DNA of 64,000 bases from Pedobacter psychrodurus (GTDB taxonomy: Bacteria; Bacteroidota; Bacteroidia; Sphingobacteriales; Sphingobacteriaceae). A program made the position numbers and the translations under genes. Of this stretch, positions 23,706 through 31,188 are shown piece by piece (the first letter of the stretch is position 1; each line of letters opens with the position of its first letter). The DNA is taken from the NCBI RefSeq assembly GCF_004331735.1, contig NZ_SJSO01000027.1:1-64000 (forward strand). Reading direction: 5' to 3'. A model generated the notes under the pieces. That model was given only the letters and a program-made list of their open reading frames with translations. It did not search any database and was not told the origin of the DNA.

Positions 23706-24255
23706 AACCAAATCCCTCCATTTTTATAATTTCTTCTTTTAATATTGCTCTTGCTCTCGATAATTGCGATTTACTCGCGCCTTCTGAGATCCCAAGCGTT
23801 TCACTAATTTCTTTGTGCGAATAGCCTTCTATTACGTACATGTTAAAAACCATGCGATAACCATCTGCCAATTTTTGTATTACCTTCATTAAATCCTGCA
23901 TCCCTAAAGTGCCAAAATCAAATCCGGTTGATGGTTGCTCGTAAGCTTCATCTATTTCAACCACATTTAAGCTGCGTAAATTTTTACGGTAACTTTCAAT
24001 TGCAGTGTTCACCATTACCCTTCTAATCCAACCTTCAAAAGAACCATCGCCCCTATACTCTTTTATCTTTTGGAAGATTTTGATGTATCCCATTTGTAGC
24101 ACATCTTCTGCCTCCATCCTATCTTTGGCATAGCGCATGCAAACGGCCAACATTTTCGATGCAGTTTGCTTGTAAAGCAGCTCTTGCATCTTCCGGTCGC
24201 CAGCTTTGCAGCCTTCCATCAAATCGTTTATCGTATAGCTTCGCGTCAATTTCAT
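23686..24255 (-). CDS. ECF-type RNA polymerase sigma factor
   Basis: This 189-residue sigma-70 family protein has region 2 at about 25-95 (MLAVCMRYAKDRMEAEDVLQ, then GYIKIFQKIKEYRGDGSFEG and WIRRVMVNTAIESYRK) and region 4 at about 120-180 (GYRMVFNMYVIEGYSHKEIS, then SEGASKSQLSRARAIL). It would direct transcription of an extracytoplasmic-function regulon, with activity controlled by the overlapping downstream gene. Upstream, the minus strand reads TTTG-n19-TATACAAA-like DNA before the ATG, a weak promoter candidate. Confidence 0.93.
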   Translation of the reverse strand: MKLTRSYTINDLMEGCKAGDRKMQELLYKQTASKMLAVCMRYAKDRMEAEDVLQMGYIKIFQKIKEYRGDGSFEGWIRRVMVNTAIESYRKNLRSLNVVEIDEAYEQPSTGFDFGTLGMQDLMKVIQKLADGYRMVFNMYVIEGYSHKEISETLGISEGASKSQLSRARAILKEEIIKMEGFGYATYTG

Positions 24256-24430
24256 TGTGTGTTTGTATATAGAAGATGGCAGATTACAAACAATGGTTGC
24301 ATAGGGAGAGAAAAAAAGTTAAATAAAGTTAAAATTAGCCTAATACTTACTGATTATCAAACAGATACAGCTTAAATAATTTTCAAGAAAGATATAGATT
24401 TTTTATTTGAAAATGAACATTCAGCATTTC

Positions 24431-24511
24431 ATCGGAGTCAGCAGTCCCGCTATTCGCTTCAAAGCCTCAGTTCGTTCCTCACCTTCGTGTTTTTCGCTGC
24501 TATCGGGTTTA
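24431..24511. repeat. Dispersed mosaic repeat, family C
   Basis: ATCGGAGTCAGCAGTCCCGC at one end and GCTGCTATCGGGTTTAGA at the other make the reverse-oriented relative of the 9221-9305 element. Confidence 0.65.
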
Positions 24512-24541
24512 GAAACCAGGGGAACGGCTTAAAAATAATAA

Positions 24542-24569
24542 ACCTCGTAGATTTGGAAACCTACGAGGT
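24542..24569 (-). terminator. Terminator of the 24611-25768 gene
   Basis: A perfect 9-bp stem, ACCTCGTAG (24542-24550) with CTACGAGGT (24561-24569), is followed on the minus strand by a T/A-rich tract. Confidence 0.6.
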
Positions 24570-24610
24570 CTAAATTTTAAGTGATTTTTTCTCCTAAACC
24601 TTCCTACCCT

Positions 24611-25768
24611 CTACCTTCCATCCTTTTTCACCTTAAACAATTTAAAATCCTGTTTATAAGTCAAGAAAAAGGAGTGGTTAAACTGAAGTTGTTTATCGGT
24701 ATTGTCTAAATCGATATGTGGCTCGAAACGCACATCAAGGTATAAATGTGGAATTAATTCTTTTTGGTAAGCATAACGCAGCGAAACAATGTTTCTGGCG
24801 CTTTGCTTCAACCCAGGACTATACAGATTGTCAGAAACCGATTCGTACAGCGGCATACCTTTAATAGAAATAAAGTTATTTCCTTTCCAGTAAGAAGCCA
24901 CCAAGCTTCCCCATTTACTTTCTACACCGGCGTTTAACCATAAACCAAAGCCACCTTGGTAAGCTCTTCTTTTATCAGGAGATAAATCTTTGTAAACGGC
25001 AATATAGTTATCAGTATATAGCTGTTTAATATTGGCATTAATTGCTTTATGTAACTTCAAACCAGTTGCACCGTTAAACATGGTGGTAATCGGGATTTCC
25101 TTGAGCACATCAATCTGTCCGCCCTGGTGGAAGGCCAAAAACTGCGCAGGGAAACTAAATTTCCAACCATTACCTTCTGCAATTGTAGTTTCTGTTGATA
25201 AACCACCTATAATTTCCTCTTTTGCAGGATCGCCCTTATAGATCATTTTTTGCCAGGCTATCCAGGCATCTAATGTAAATTTCTTACGCTCAACCAATAA
25301 CTGTGTTCCATATTCAATCGGCGTAGTTAAGGTTCTTTCAAAATCGTATAATGGCTCGATATACTTATGTTGAATATTACCTTCTAAACTTCCAAAAATT
25401 AAGGTGAGGTTTCTTTTATGGTATTTTACGCTGAATAAAGGTTTCGCATCCGAAATTCCGTTTCTTCCAAAATCTTTTCTGATAAAAGCACCTGCAGTGA
25501 TGGCCAAATTTGGATGCGCGTAATAAACAATTTGTGGCTGTAACTGCGTTCCGTATAAAGTATAACCATCATGGAAATCATTGGTGTACTCGTAATTGCG
25601 GACGTAGTTTAAATTGTAAAAGTTAAAGTGAACTTCATTGGTTAAGCTGCTATCAGGACGGATGCGATTTTCGAAAGCCGATTGATTGAACTGGGCCGAA
25701 GCCAAATAAGAACTAAAAAGAAAAGATATTAAGAGTAAGGTCTTTTTCAGACCTGTAGATGTAAACAT
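24611..25768 (-). CDS. Predicted outer-membrane beta-barrel protein
   Basis: This 385-residue protein has an N-terminal signal (LKKTLLLISFLFSSYLASAQ, cleaved after AQ). The mature chain has regular amphipathic strands rich in Tyr, Trp and Phe (VHFNFYNLNYVRNYEY, SFFLTYKQDFKLFKV near the end), typical of a 14-18 strand outer-membrane barrel. I recognise no named family. It is a single gene between unrelated neighbours. The last codons and stop (KDGR, TAG) lie within the reversed GGTAGAGGGTAGGAAGGTT repeat that also ends leuD. The C-terminus may therefore be repeat-derived. Confidence 0.72.
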   Translation of the reverse strand: MFTSTGLKKTLLLISFLFSSYLASAQFNQSAFENRIRPDSSLTNEVHFNFYNLNYVRNYEYTNDFHDGYTLYGTQLQPQIVYYAHPNLAITAGAFIRKDFGRNGISDAKPLFSVKYHKRNLTLIFGSLEGNIQHKYIEPLYDFERTLTTPIEYGTQLLVERKKFTLDAWIAWQKMIYKGDPAKEEIIGGLSTETTIAEGNGWKFSFPAQFLAFHQGGQIDVLKEIPITTMFNGATGLKLHKAINANIKQLYTDNYIAVYKDLSPDKRRAYQGGFGLWLNAGVESKWGSLVASYWKGNNFISIKGMPLYESVSDNLYSPGLKQSARNIVSLRYAYQKELIPHLYLDVRFEPHIDLDNTDKQLQFNHSFFLTYKQDFKLFKVKKDGR

Positions 25769-25958
25769 GCGCTTAAATTTTATCGCCCAAATTTAGAATA
25801 GTTTTTGGTTTATTTAACCGCAAAGAACGCGAAGTTTACGCAAAGGAAACAAAGTTACTTATGGGTTGACCACCAAGGCACAAAGAACACAAAGTTTTTC
25901 TTAACACCTCTTATTACAAGCAATATTCTTGGTGCCCTAGTGACTTTGTGGTATAAGA
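25769..25958. repeat. CAAAG-type dispersed repeats between hemJ and the barrel gene
   Basis: TTTAACCGCAAAGAACGCGA (25813-25832) and CCAAGGCACAAAGAACACAA (25873-25892) pair partly with CTTGGTGCC...GACTTTGTGG (25929-25952). They form an imperfect large inverted repeat downstream of hemJ. Confidence 0.55.
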
Positions 25959-26519
25959 TTATTCGCCACGTTTTTTACGATAGTTCTTGTATAGTTTAAC
26001 CGCAATCATAATGGCCATGGCTATCCCCATTATGCCAATTAAACCGTAAATCCAGTTAATGGCATTTTTCAAGATCACCACAAATACAATAGCGATCATA
26101 AAAATGGTAGCCAGCTCACGCCACAACCTCAGCTGAAAGCTGCTTAGCTTATAAACGTTATTTTTAAGCTGTTTAACGATGTTTTGGCAGATGAAGTGAT
26201 AGATTAGTAAACCAACAACAAAAGCGAGTTTAACCCACATCCAATCGGCTTGGAGCAAACCTTGGTTTAAAGTCAACATGGATGCTCCTGCCAGAACAGA
26301 AATGATCATTGCCGGAGTAGCAATAATTTTCCATAAAGTGGCCTCCATTTTAACAAACTGCTTTTGGAGGATACTTTTTTCTGGTTCGGGCTTATCGTTT
26401 GCCTCAGTATGGTAAATAAAAAGACTCAGGATATAGAACAATCCAGCCATCCAGCTAATCACAAATACAATATGTACTGCTTTGAAATATTGGTAATACG
26501 GCAACAGGGTTTCTATCAT
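25959..26519 (-). CDS. hemJ: HemJ-type protoporphyrinogen IX oxidase (UPF0093/CopD-like)
   Basis: This 186-residue membrane protein has about four to five hydrophobic helices. It is assigned to the HemJ family, which oxidises protoporphyrinogen IX to protoporphyrin IX in many bacteria without HemG or HemY. Conserved family residues appear as H16 (FKAVHIVFVISWMAGLFYI) and K96 (WMWVKLAF). Lying at the end of a cluster with hemA, hemCD, hemB, hemL and hemE strongly supports the call over a generic CopD protein. The start ATG overlaps the stop of the 76-aa upstream gene (TAATG arrangement), so translation is probably coupled. Confidence 0.88.
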   Translation of the reverse strand: MIETLLPYYQYFKAVHIVFVISWMAGLFYILSLFIYHTEANDKPEPEKSILQKQFVKMEATLWKIIATPAMIISVLAGASMLTLNQGLLQADWMWVKLAFVVGLLIYHFICQNIVKQLKNNVYKLSSFQLRLWRELATIFMIAIVFVVILKNAINWIYGLIGIMGIAMAIMIAVKLYKNYRKKRGE

Positions 26520-26749
26520 TAGAAGAGTTTAATTCTTTTAGATGGTACTTGAAGTTTTTTATATGACCCAGAGGCTATTTTTAGAACATCGCCGTTGTTG
26601 AATGTTCTATAAACGCCATCGTCTTTAACCTCTGTTATTCCCAAATCCAAAGCAGAGATGACACTATGAATTTCTTTCATATGTTTATTTATAGCTTTAA
26701 TCATTTCTGTTATAGCTAAATCATTATCATATTGTGTGGATGCAGGCAT
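26519..26749 (-). CDS. Hypothetical 76-residue protein coupled to hemJ
   Basis: I do not recognise this small soluble protein. It starts MPASTQYDNDLAITEMIKAI, continues as a probable helix (NKHMKEIHSVISALDLG) and ends in a short beta-rich part (YRTFNNGDVLKIASGSYKKL) with a basic C-terminus. The stop overlaps the hemJ start, while the toxin gene ends 14 bases upstream. It could belong with either the toxin-antitoxin pair or hemJ. Two features argue for a real gene: overlapping translation with hemJ and a good ATG. Confidence 0.6.
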   Translation of the reverse strand: MPASTQYDNDLAITEMIKAINKHMKEIHSVISALDLGITEVKDDGVYRTFNNGDVLKIASGSYKKLQVPSKRIKLF

Positions 26750-26763
26750 ACTAATTTATGATA

Positions 26764-27051
26764 CTACAAAAAGGGTTGGGCTGCATGATGAACAGTTATG
26801 ATCTCAATAGTATCAATTTCTTTATCGAAAAAATAAATAACCCTATAATTCCCTTCTATAAGTTCACGGATTGACTCATTATCTCTTTCAGGAACAATCC
26901 TACCCAATTCAGGCATTTCCTTTAAAATCTTAGGTTTGTTAAAGAGTTTCTTAATTATAGCTGCGGCAAAATTATGAGAATACTGACTATGAAAATTGGC
27001 AATATTATTTAAATCATCAATGGCTATTTCTGTCCAGACTATTTTAGCCAT
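26764..27051 (-). CDS. ParE/RelE-type toxin
   Basis: This 95-residue protein of the ParE branch of the RelE/ParE superfamily has IVWTEIAIDDLNNIANFHSQ at the N-terminus, PELGRIVPERDNESIREL in the middle, and the strands GNYRVIYFFDKEIDTIEIIT followed by VHHAAQPF. The family poisons DNA gyrase or ribosomes. The start overlaps the end of the antitoxin gene by 13 bases. It sits within the haem cluster between hemE and hemJ, oriented with them. The particular target cannot be read from sequence. Confidence 0.9.
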   Translation of the reverse strand: MAKIVWTEIAIDDLNNIANFHSQYSHNFAAAIIKKLFNKPKILKEMPELGRIVPERDNESIRELIEGNYRVIYFFDKEIDTIEIITVHHAAQPFL

Positions 27052-27218
27052 TTCTCTAATTTTTTCTCGGCCTCCTCCTCAGAATAAATTTTACCCGTTC
27101 CAACCTGATTCAATCCTGCATCAATTTTTTGAAGTAATAAAATTCTTTCAATTAATTCATCTGCAGAAAATTCATCTGGCATCTCTTTCAACGTATCTAT
27201 AACTTCGATCTTCTTCAT
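27039..27218 (-). CDS. Cognate small antitoxin
   Basis: This 59-residue ORF on the minus strand starts at ATG 27218 and reads MKKIEVIDTLKEMPDEFSAD, then a helix (ELIERILLLQKIDAGLNQV) and a C-terminal acidic/basic segment (SEEEAEKKLEKWLK). It overlaps the toxin start by 13 bases, which is the usual antitoxin-toxin coupling. The layout resembles short Bacteroidota antitoxins paired with ParE-like toxins. An AT-rich inverted repeat (TTATAT at 27247-27252, ATATAA at 27259-27264) lies upstream and might be an operator. The gene is easy to miss because of its length. Confidence 0.82.
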   Translation of the reverse strand: MKKIEVIDTLKEMPDEFSADELIERILLLQKIDAGLNQVGTGKIYSEEEAEKKLEKWLK

Positions 27219-27300
27219 TAGAAAAATTTTAGAATAAGTTTAGCCCTTATATATCCAAATATAACAATTTGTGTTTGCTATCCAAAGTCCTTCTTAGGGG

Positions 27301-28326
27301 TTAATACCTAAACTCTTTAACTACTTCAATTGCGTATTTAACGTTATCGAAAGGAATATCTGGCATTATACCATGGCCTAAATTGAAGATAAATCCTTCA
27401 GTACCGCGCATGCGTTCGAATAATTTATGGATCTGTGCCTTAATTACCGCTTTATCAGCATATAAAATGTGTGGGTCTAAATTTCCCTGAACAGCAATAC
27501 CTTTTGGCAAAGCATTTTTAATATTCAATAAATCGGCATTCCAATCAACTGAAATGACATCTGGTTTAGCCTCTGCCATAATTGGTGCAAAAACCGAACT
27601 TCCTTTACAGAAAGAAATCACAGGAATATCTTTTCTGTTTAAGTTAGCAATAATTTCCTGAATATAACGGTGAGAAAACTCCTGGTAATCATTCCATGAT
27701 AAGGCAAGCGCCCAACTGTCGAAAATTTGAACAGCGTTAACGCCAGCAGCAATCTGAAGGTTTAGATAATCAGTCGTTACCTTTGCAATTTTAGCCAAAA
27801 GTTTGTGCGCCAACTCTGGTTGGTTGTGTATAAAGAGCTTGGTTAATTTAAAATCTTTAGAAGAACCTCCTTCAATTAAATAACTCATTACCGTAAATGG
27901 TGCACCTGCAAAACCGATTAAAGGAATATTTCCGTCCAATCGTTGTTGGATCACTTTAATGGCATCAGCAACATATTGCAATTCGTCTAGACAATCTACA
28001 TTTAAGTTTTCAATATCTTGAGCAGTACGTACTGGGTTGGCAAATTTAGGGCCAACGCCTTGAGTAAAACTTAAATCGCCACCCATAGCCTCGCCAGTTA
28101 CCAAAATATCACAGAATAAGATTGCCGCATCAATATCCAACAAATCAACAGGTAACATGGTCACATCTGCTGCAATTTCCGGGGTTTTACACATCTCTAA
28201 AAAAGAGTATTTGTTTTTAATTTCCCAATATTGTGGCATAAAACGACCTGCCTGACGCATCATCCATACTGGTGGGCGTTCGGTTTGTTTTGAAAATGCT
28301 GCGTCTAAAAATAAGTTATTCTTCAT
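27301..28326 (-). CDS. hemE: Uroporphyrinogen decarboxylase
   Basis: This 341-residue TIM-barrel enzyme decarboxylates uroporphyrinogen III to coproporphyrinogen III. RPPVWMMRQAGRFMPQYWEI is the N-terminal signature with the substrate-binding Arg residues. LIGFAGAPFTVMSYLIEGG and FNLGHGIMPDIPFDNV are the other two diagnostic blocks. I start at the ATG at 28326 (KNNLFLDAAFSKQTERPPVW follows). An in-frame ATG 33 bases upstream is possible but would add an atypical extension near a repeat. It lies downstream of the regulator genes in the haem cluster. Confidence 0.96.
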   Translation of the reverse strand: MKNNLFLDAAFSKQTERPPVWMMRQAGRFMPQYWEIKNKYSFLEMCKTPEIAADVTMLPVDLLDIDAAILFCDILVTGEAMGGDLSFTQGVGPKFANPVRTAQDIENLNVDCLDELQYVADAIKVIQQRLDGNIPLIGFAGAPFTVMSYLIEGGSSKDFKLTKLFIHNQPELAHKLLAKIAKVTTDYLNLQIAAGVNAVQIFDSWALALSWNDYQEFSHRYIQEIIANLNRKDIPVISFCKGSSVFAPIMAEAKPDVISVDWNADLLNIKNALPKGIAVQGNLDPHILYADKAVIKAQIHKLFERMRGTEGFIFNLGHGIMPDIPFDNVKYAIEVVKEFRY

Positions 28327-28353
28327 GATTTGTATTTGGTGTTCATTAGTCAA

Positions 28354-28434
28354 CGTCACCCTGATCCGATAGCTATCGGATTTAGTTCAGGGTCTTAATA
28401 GCAAAAAAGATGCTGAAACAAGTTCAGCATGACG
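28354..28434. repeat. Palindromic repeat, family A (compound)
   Basis: It runs CGTCACCCTGATCCGATAGC ... AGTTCAGGGTC, then GATGCTGAAACAAGTTCAGC and ATGACG. The internal hairpin CCGATAGCTATCGG is perfect. It lies just upstream of hemE. Confidence 0.75.
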
Positions 28435-28470
28435 AGTGGTCTAAAATTTTAATTGCGCAAAGGTATAAAT

Positions 28471-28516
28471 AAAAAAAAAACGAAGTACCTTTTTATTCCT
28501 AAACCGGTGCTTCGTT
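28471..28516 (-). terminator. Terminator after the TPR gene
   Basis: On the minus strand CGAAGCACC (28514-28506) pairs with GGTACTTCG (28489-28481, one G-U pair) and is followed by ten T residues. It would end the kinase-regulator-TPR transcript before hemE. Confidence 0.75.
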
Positions 28517-28538
28517 ATTCAAAATGACAATACTAATA

Positions 28539-29054
28539 TTATATTTTGCTTATTTCTTTTTCAATTTTAACGATAATATCTTTCGAGCGTTGCGTTTCGG
28601 CAAGTTCTTTGGCCAATTTGGTATATGCTTCTGCCCTTTCTCTGTCTTTCTTCCTCAAAGCCAGGTTAGCCAAATGGATCAGTACATACGATTTCTCGTT
28701 CTTACCTCCAACCGGAAAACGACTCGCCAGCTGAAAGTGATATTCAGCCTTATCATAATCTTCTTCCTTCAAAGCCATATTACCTTGCATAAATTCGTAA
28801 TAACCCCTTCGGCTTTTGGCCAAGCGCTCTGGCTTAACCACCTCAGCCAATAAAGCTTTGGTTTTACCGAATTCGTTATTTTTGAAATGCTTCGATGCCA
28901 TTAACACCGAACCATGTTTAAAATGGCTCCAAACAACAAAGACAAATAATAGCCCTGAAACAGCTGCCAACTGGTATTGATTGTAAAAAACACAAACCAA
29001 CGCAGACAGCACAAAAACTGCCATTAAAGCATATCTGCCTTTATTATTGTACAT
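28539..29054 (-). CDS. TPR-repeat membrane protein
   Basis: This 171-residue protein starts with two close hydrophobic segments (about 8-20 and 27-43; ALMAVFVLSALVCVFY, LAAVSGLLFVFVVWSHF) and continues with helical tetratricopeptide-type repeats (about 60-165), including RRGYYEFMQGNMALKEEDYD and YHFQLASRFPVGGKNEKSYV. Such proteins tether partners at the membrane. Its start overlaps the end of the response regulator gene by one base, so it is translationally coupled to the two-component system. Its partner is unknown; the setting suggests a role in that signalling or in haem synthesis. Confidence 0.75.
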   Translation of the reverse strand: MYNNKGRYALMAVFVLSALVCVFYNQYQLAAVSGLLFVFVVWSHFKHGSVLMASKHFKNNEFGKTKALLAEVVKPERLAKSRRGYYEFMQGNMALKEEDYDKAEYHFQLASRFPVGGKNEKSYVLIHLANLALRKKDRERAEAYTKLAKELAETQRSKDIIVKIEKEISKI

Positions 29055-29758
29055 TAATGAATATCGGTAAATTTATAGCCTACACCACGGATGGAATGGA
29101 AATAAACAGGATTTTTCTGATCTGGCTCGAAATACTTACGGAACGTTAAAATGAAGTTATCGATTGTTCTGGTTGATGGGTAAACATCATAATTCCAAAC
29201 AGTTTCTAAAATCTGCTCTCTCGAAACTGCATCATTTTTACGCTCAATCAACAGTTTCAACAACATCGTTTCCTTTTTGGTTAACGGTGTGATGGTACCA
29301 TCATCATGTTTCAATTCGAAAGAGTTAAAATAGATTGTTTTATCGCCGATTTTATAAGAATTCAATTCTTTTAAATCATCAGATTTTAAACTGCGTTTAA
29401 CTAAAATACCTACACGAAGAATTAATTCTTCTAAGTTGAAAGGTTTAACCAAATAATCATCAGCACCTTTTTTCAAACCTAAAACACGGTCTTCCGAAGT
29501 ATTTTTAGCTGTTAAAAACATAATTGGAACTTCTGCATTCTCTAAACGGATTGTTTCGCAAACCTGGAAACCATCCATTTCAGGCAACATTACATCTAAA
29601 ATAATTAGATTGAAGCGTTCTTCTTTAAAAATTTTAAGAGCGGTTTTGCCATCTTTAACGGCGTGAACTTTATAACCCTCAAGTTCGAGGTTTAATTTGA
29701 TAGCATCTAACAAGTGATCCTCGTCTTCTACCAATAGAATTCTTAATTTTTGTGACAT
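29054..29758 (-). CDS. OmpR/PhoB-type response regulator
   Basis: This 234-residue regulator has a receiver domain at about 5-118: phospho-acceptor D55 in NLIILDVMLPEMDGF, acidic pair E11/D12 in LLVEDEDHLL, and K105 region in GADDYLVKPFNLEEL. A C-terminal winged helix at about 135-232 is marked by LTKKETMLLKLLIERKNDAV and RTIDNFILTFRKYFEPD. It is probably phosphorylated by the kinase encoded 8 bases upstream. The pair is inside the haem gene cluster, so hem genes are natural candidate targets, which is inference. Confidence 0.93.
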   Translation of the reverse strand: MSQKLRILLVEDEDHLLDAIKLNLELEGYKVHAVKDGKTALKIFKEERFNLIILDVMLPEMDGFQVCETIRLENAEVPIMFLTAKNTSEDRVLGLKKGADDYLVKPFNLEELILRVGILVKRSLKSDDLKELNSYKIGDKTIYFNSFELKHDDGTITPLTKKETMLLKLLIERKNDAVSREQILETVWNYDVYPSTRTIDNFILTFRKYFEPDQKNPVYFHSIRGVGYKFTDIH

Positions 29759-29766
29759 AATTGAGA

Positions 29767-30633
29767 TTAACTAAATGTTACTTCAAAAATACTTCCTTGA
29801 GGCAGATTGTCTTTTACTGTAATATCTGCATCATGGTATTGTAAAACCTCTTTCACAATAAACAAGCCTAAACCTGTTCCTTTCGCTTTTCTGACATTCT
29901 CGTTACCAACGCGGTAAAACTTATCAAATATCAACATTTTTTCGGCATCTGAAATACCTGGCCCCTGATCCATCACACTTAATTGAATATGCCCATCAAC
30001 CTTGTTTAAATGCACATTTATCTCATCACATGGGTTCGAATACTTTACTGCATTCTCAATTAAATTAGTTACTACTGACGATAAGGCAAATTTGTCACCC
30101 ATTATCTGCAAATTTGGCTGAATTTTAGCGTTTATGATCTGTTCGCATCCACAAGAATGAACCTGTAGCCTATCCGTGATTTTGTATACCAACTCCGAGA
30201 AGTTAAATTCTTCCTTTGGAAAAGTGTAGGAACGGTTTTCGATCTTGGTGGCCAACAACATATTTTCGACCAGATCATCTAAACGCTCAATGTCTTTTAA
30301 CGAATTATTTAGCAATGAAGTTTGACGCGCCTTGTCCAAATCTCTTTTAACAATAGTTTGGATAGAAAGTTTAATCGCAGCCAAAGGAGATTTTAATTCA
30401 TGCGTAATCGACATCAAGAAATTCTGTTGCTGCTCTCTTAATTTATCTTCGCGTTTTAACGACTGATGAAGGAAATACCCACCAATGCACAGCAAAAACA
30501 AAAACACAGAACCTTCGCCCATAATCATGGTCATGCGGCTTGGCTGCAAACGCACCACCAATGTTCCCCACGAAATGAGTTGAATGAGTGCGTAAAGCAA
30601 TAATGCGTAAAATATGATAATGGATTTCTTCAT
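29767..30633 (-). CDS. Sensor histidine kinase
   Basis: This 288-residue kinase has two transmembrane helices near the N-terminus (about 5-26 and 38-56) with only about 12 residues between them, so it has no real periplasmic sensor domain. The HisKA domain has H78 in FLMSITHELKSPLAAIKLSI. The HATPase domain has N-box SSVVTNLIENAVKYSN, G1 DQGPGIS and G2 GTGLGLFIVKEV. Between the two lies a C-x-C pair (C161, C163 in QVHSCGCEQI) that is unusual. It is cotranscribed with the response regulator and flanked by hemL and hemE. Confidence 0.92.
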   Translation of the reverse strand: MKKSIIIFYALLLYALIQLISWGTLVVRLQPSRMTMIMGEGSVFLFLLCIGGYFLHQSLKREDKLREQQQNFLMSITHELKSPLAAIKLSIQTIVKRDLDKARQTSLLNNSLKDIERLDDLVENMLLATKIENRSYTFPKEEFNFSELVYKITDRLQVHSCGCEQIINAKIQPNLQIMGDKFALSSVVTNLIENAVKYSNPCDEINVHLNKVDGHIQLSVMDQGPGISDAEKMLIFDKFYRVGNENVRKAKGTGLGLFIVKEVLQYHDADITVKDNLPQGSIFEVTFS

Positions 30634-30708
30634 GCCAGGATTTTTATGATTTAAGGATTTTAATATTTATTCCTTAACCATTACTATTTTTTATTATTTA
30701 TCGCCATG

Positions 30709-30732
30709 GTTTGTGTCCTCACGAACCATTTT
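30709..30732. repeat. Palindrome family B
   Basis: TGGTTTGTGTCCTCACGAACCA is an imperfect 9-bp-arm palindrome preceded by CCA. Confidence 0.7.
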
Positions 30733-30858
30733 TTCCTTATGGGTTGATTACACAGATTGTTTTTCTTGTCCGTCATTGCTGTAAGGGTTTTTCAGCCGAC
30801 GAAGCAATCTTATTAATATAGCTATTTTAATAAAATAAATCTATTAAGAAAACTCCCC

Positions 30859-30883
30859 ATGGTTCGTGTCTTCACGAACCATT
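30859..30883. repeat. Palindrome family B (perfect copy)
   Basis: TGGTTCGTG-TCTT-CACGAACCA is perfect, 9 bp arms with a four-base loop, extended by an ATGG/CCAT context. Confidence 0.8.
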
Positions 30884-30892
30884 TTAATTTTA

Positions 30893-31017
30893 CTTGAAAA
30901 GCAGGTTTCTATGCTTTTCGGTTATCCCAGCCCCGCTTTCCGTTTTCTGCCGATGCTAATTTAGTGCCGATTTATCGGTAAAGGATCGGCATTCACTCCA
31001 ATCAGGTTTAGATAACA
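30893..31017. repeat. Dispersed mosaic repeat, family C
   Basis: GAAAAGCAGGTTTCTATGCTTTTCGG is the reverse complement relative of the 3' hairpin of the 9221-9305 copy. It also has GCCGATTTATCGGT and a terminal AATCAGGTTTAGATAA. Confidence 0.65.
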
Positions 31018-31188
31018 TAAGTTATTCGCTTTAACTTAAGACCACCCCGCCTTTCAGGCACCCCTCCTTGAAATAAGGATGGGAGTAAAACCCTCAAAGT
31101 TTTATAACCCAACTTATATGTCTTATAAGGTTAAGAACCTCTTTGTTCTCTGTAAAAACTCAGTGTCCTCTGTGGTTAAACAAAAAAC

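Larger units (their letters stand above)
24256..24610. other. Intergenic region with family C repeat and terminator
   Basis: It holds the sigma gene upstream region (24256-24330), a family C element (24431-24511), and the terminator of the next minus-strand gene (24542-24569). No coding frame was seen. Confidence 0.5.
30634..31188. other. 555-base repeat-packed gap between the kinase and hemL
   Basis: No gene is present. In order it holds family B palindromes at 30709-30732 and 30859-30883, a half family A element at 30772-30812, a family C element at 30893-31017, and CCGCCTTTCAGGCACCCCTC-type DNA near 31046. A CAGTGTCCTCTGTGGTTAAA segment lies just before the hemL stop. Confidence 0.6.
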
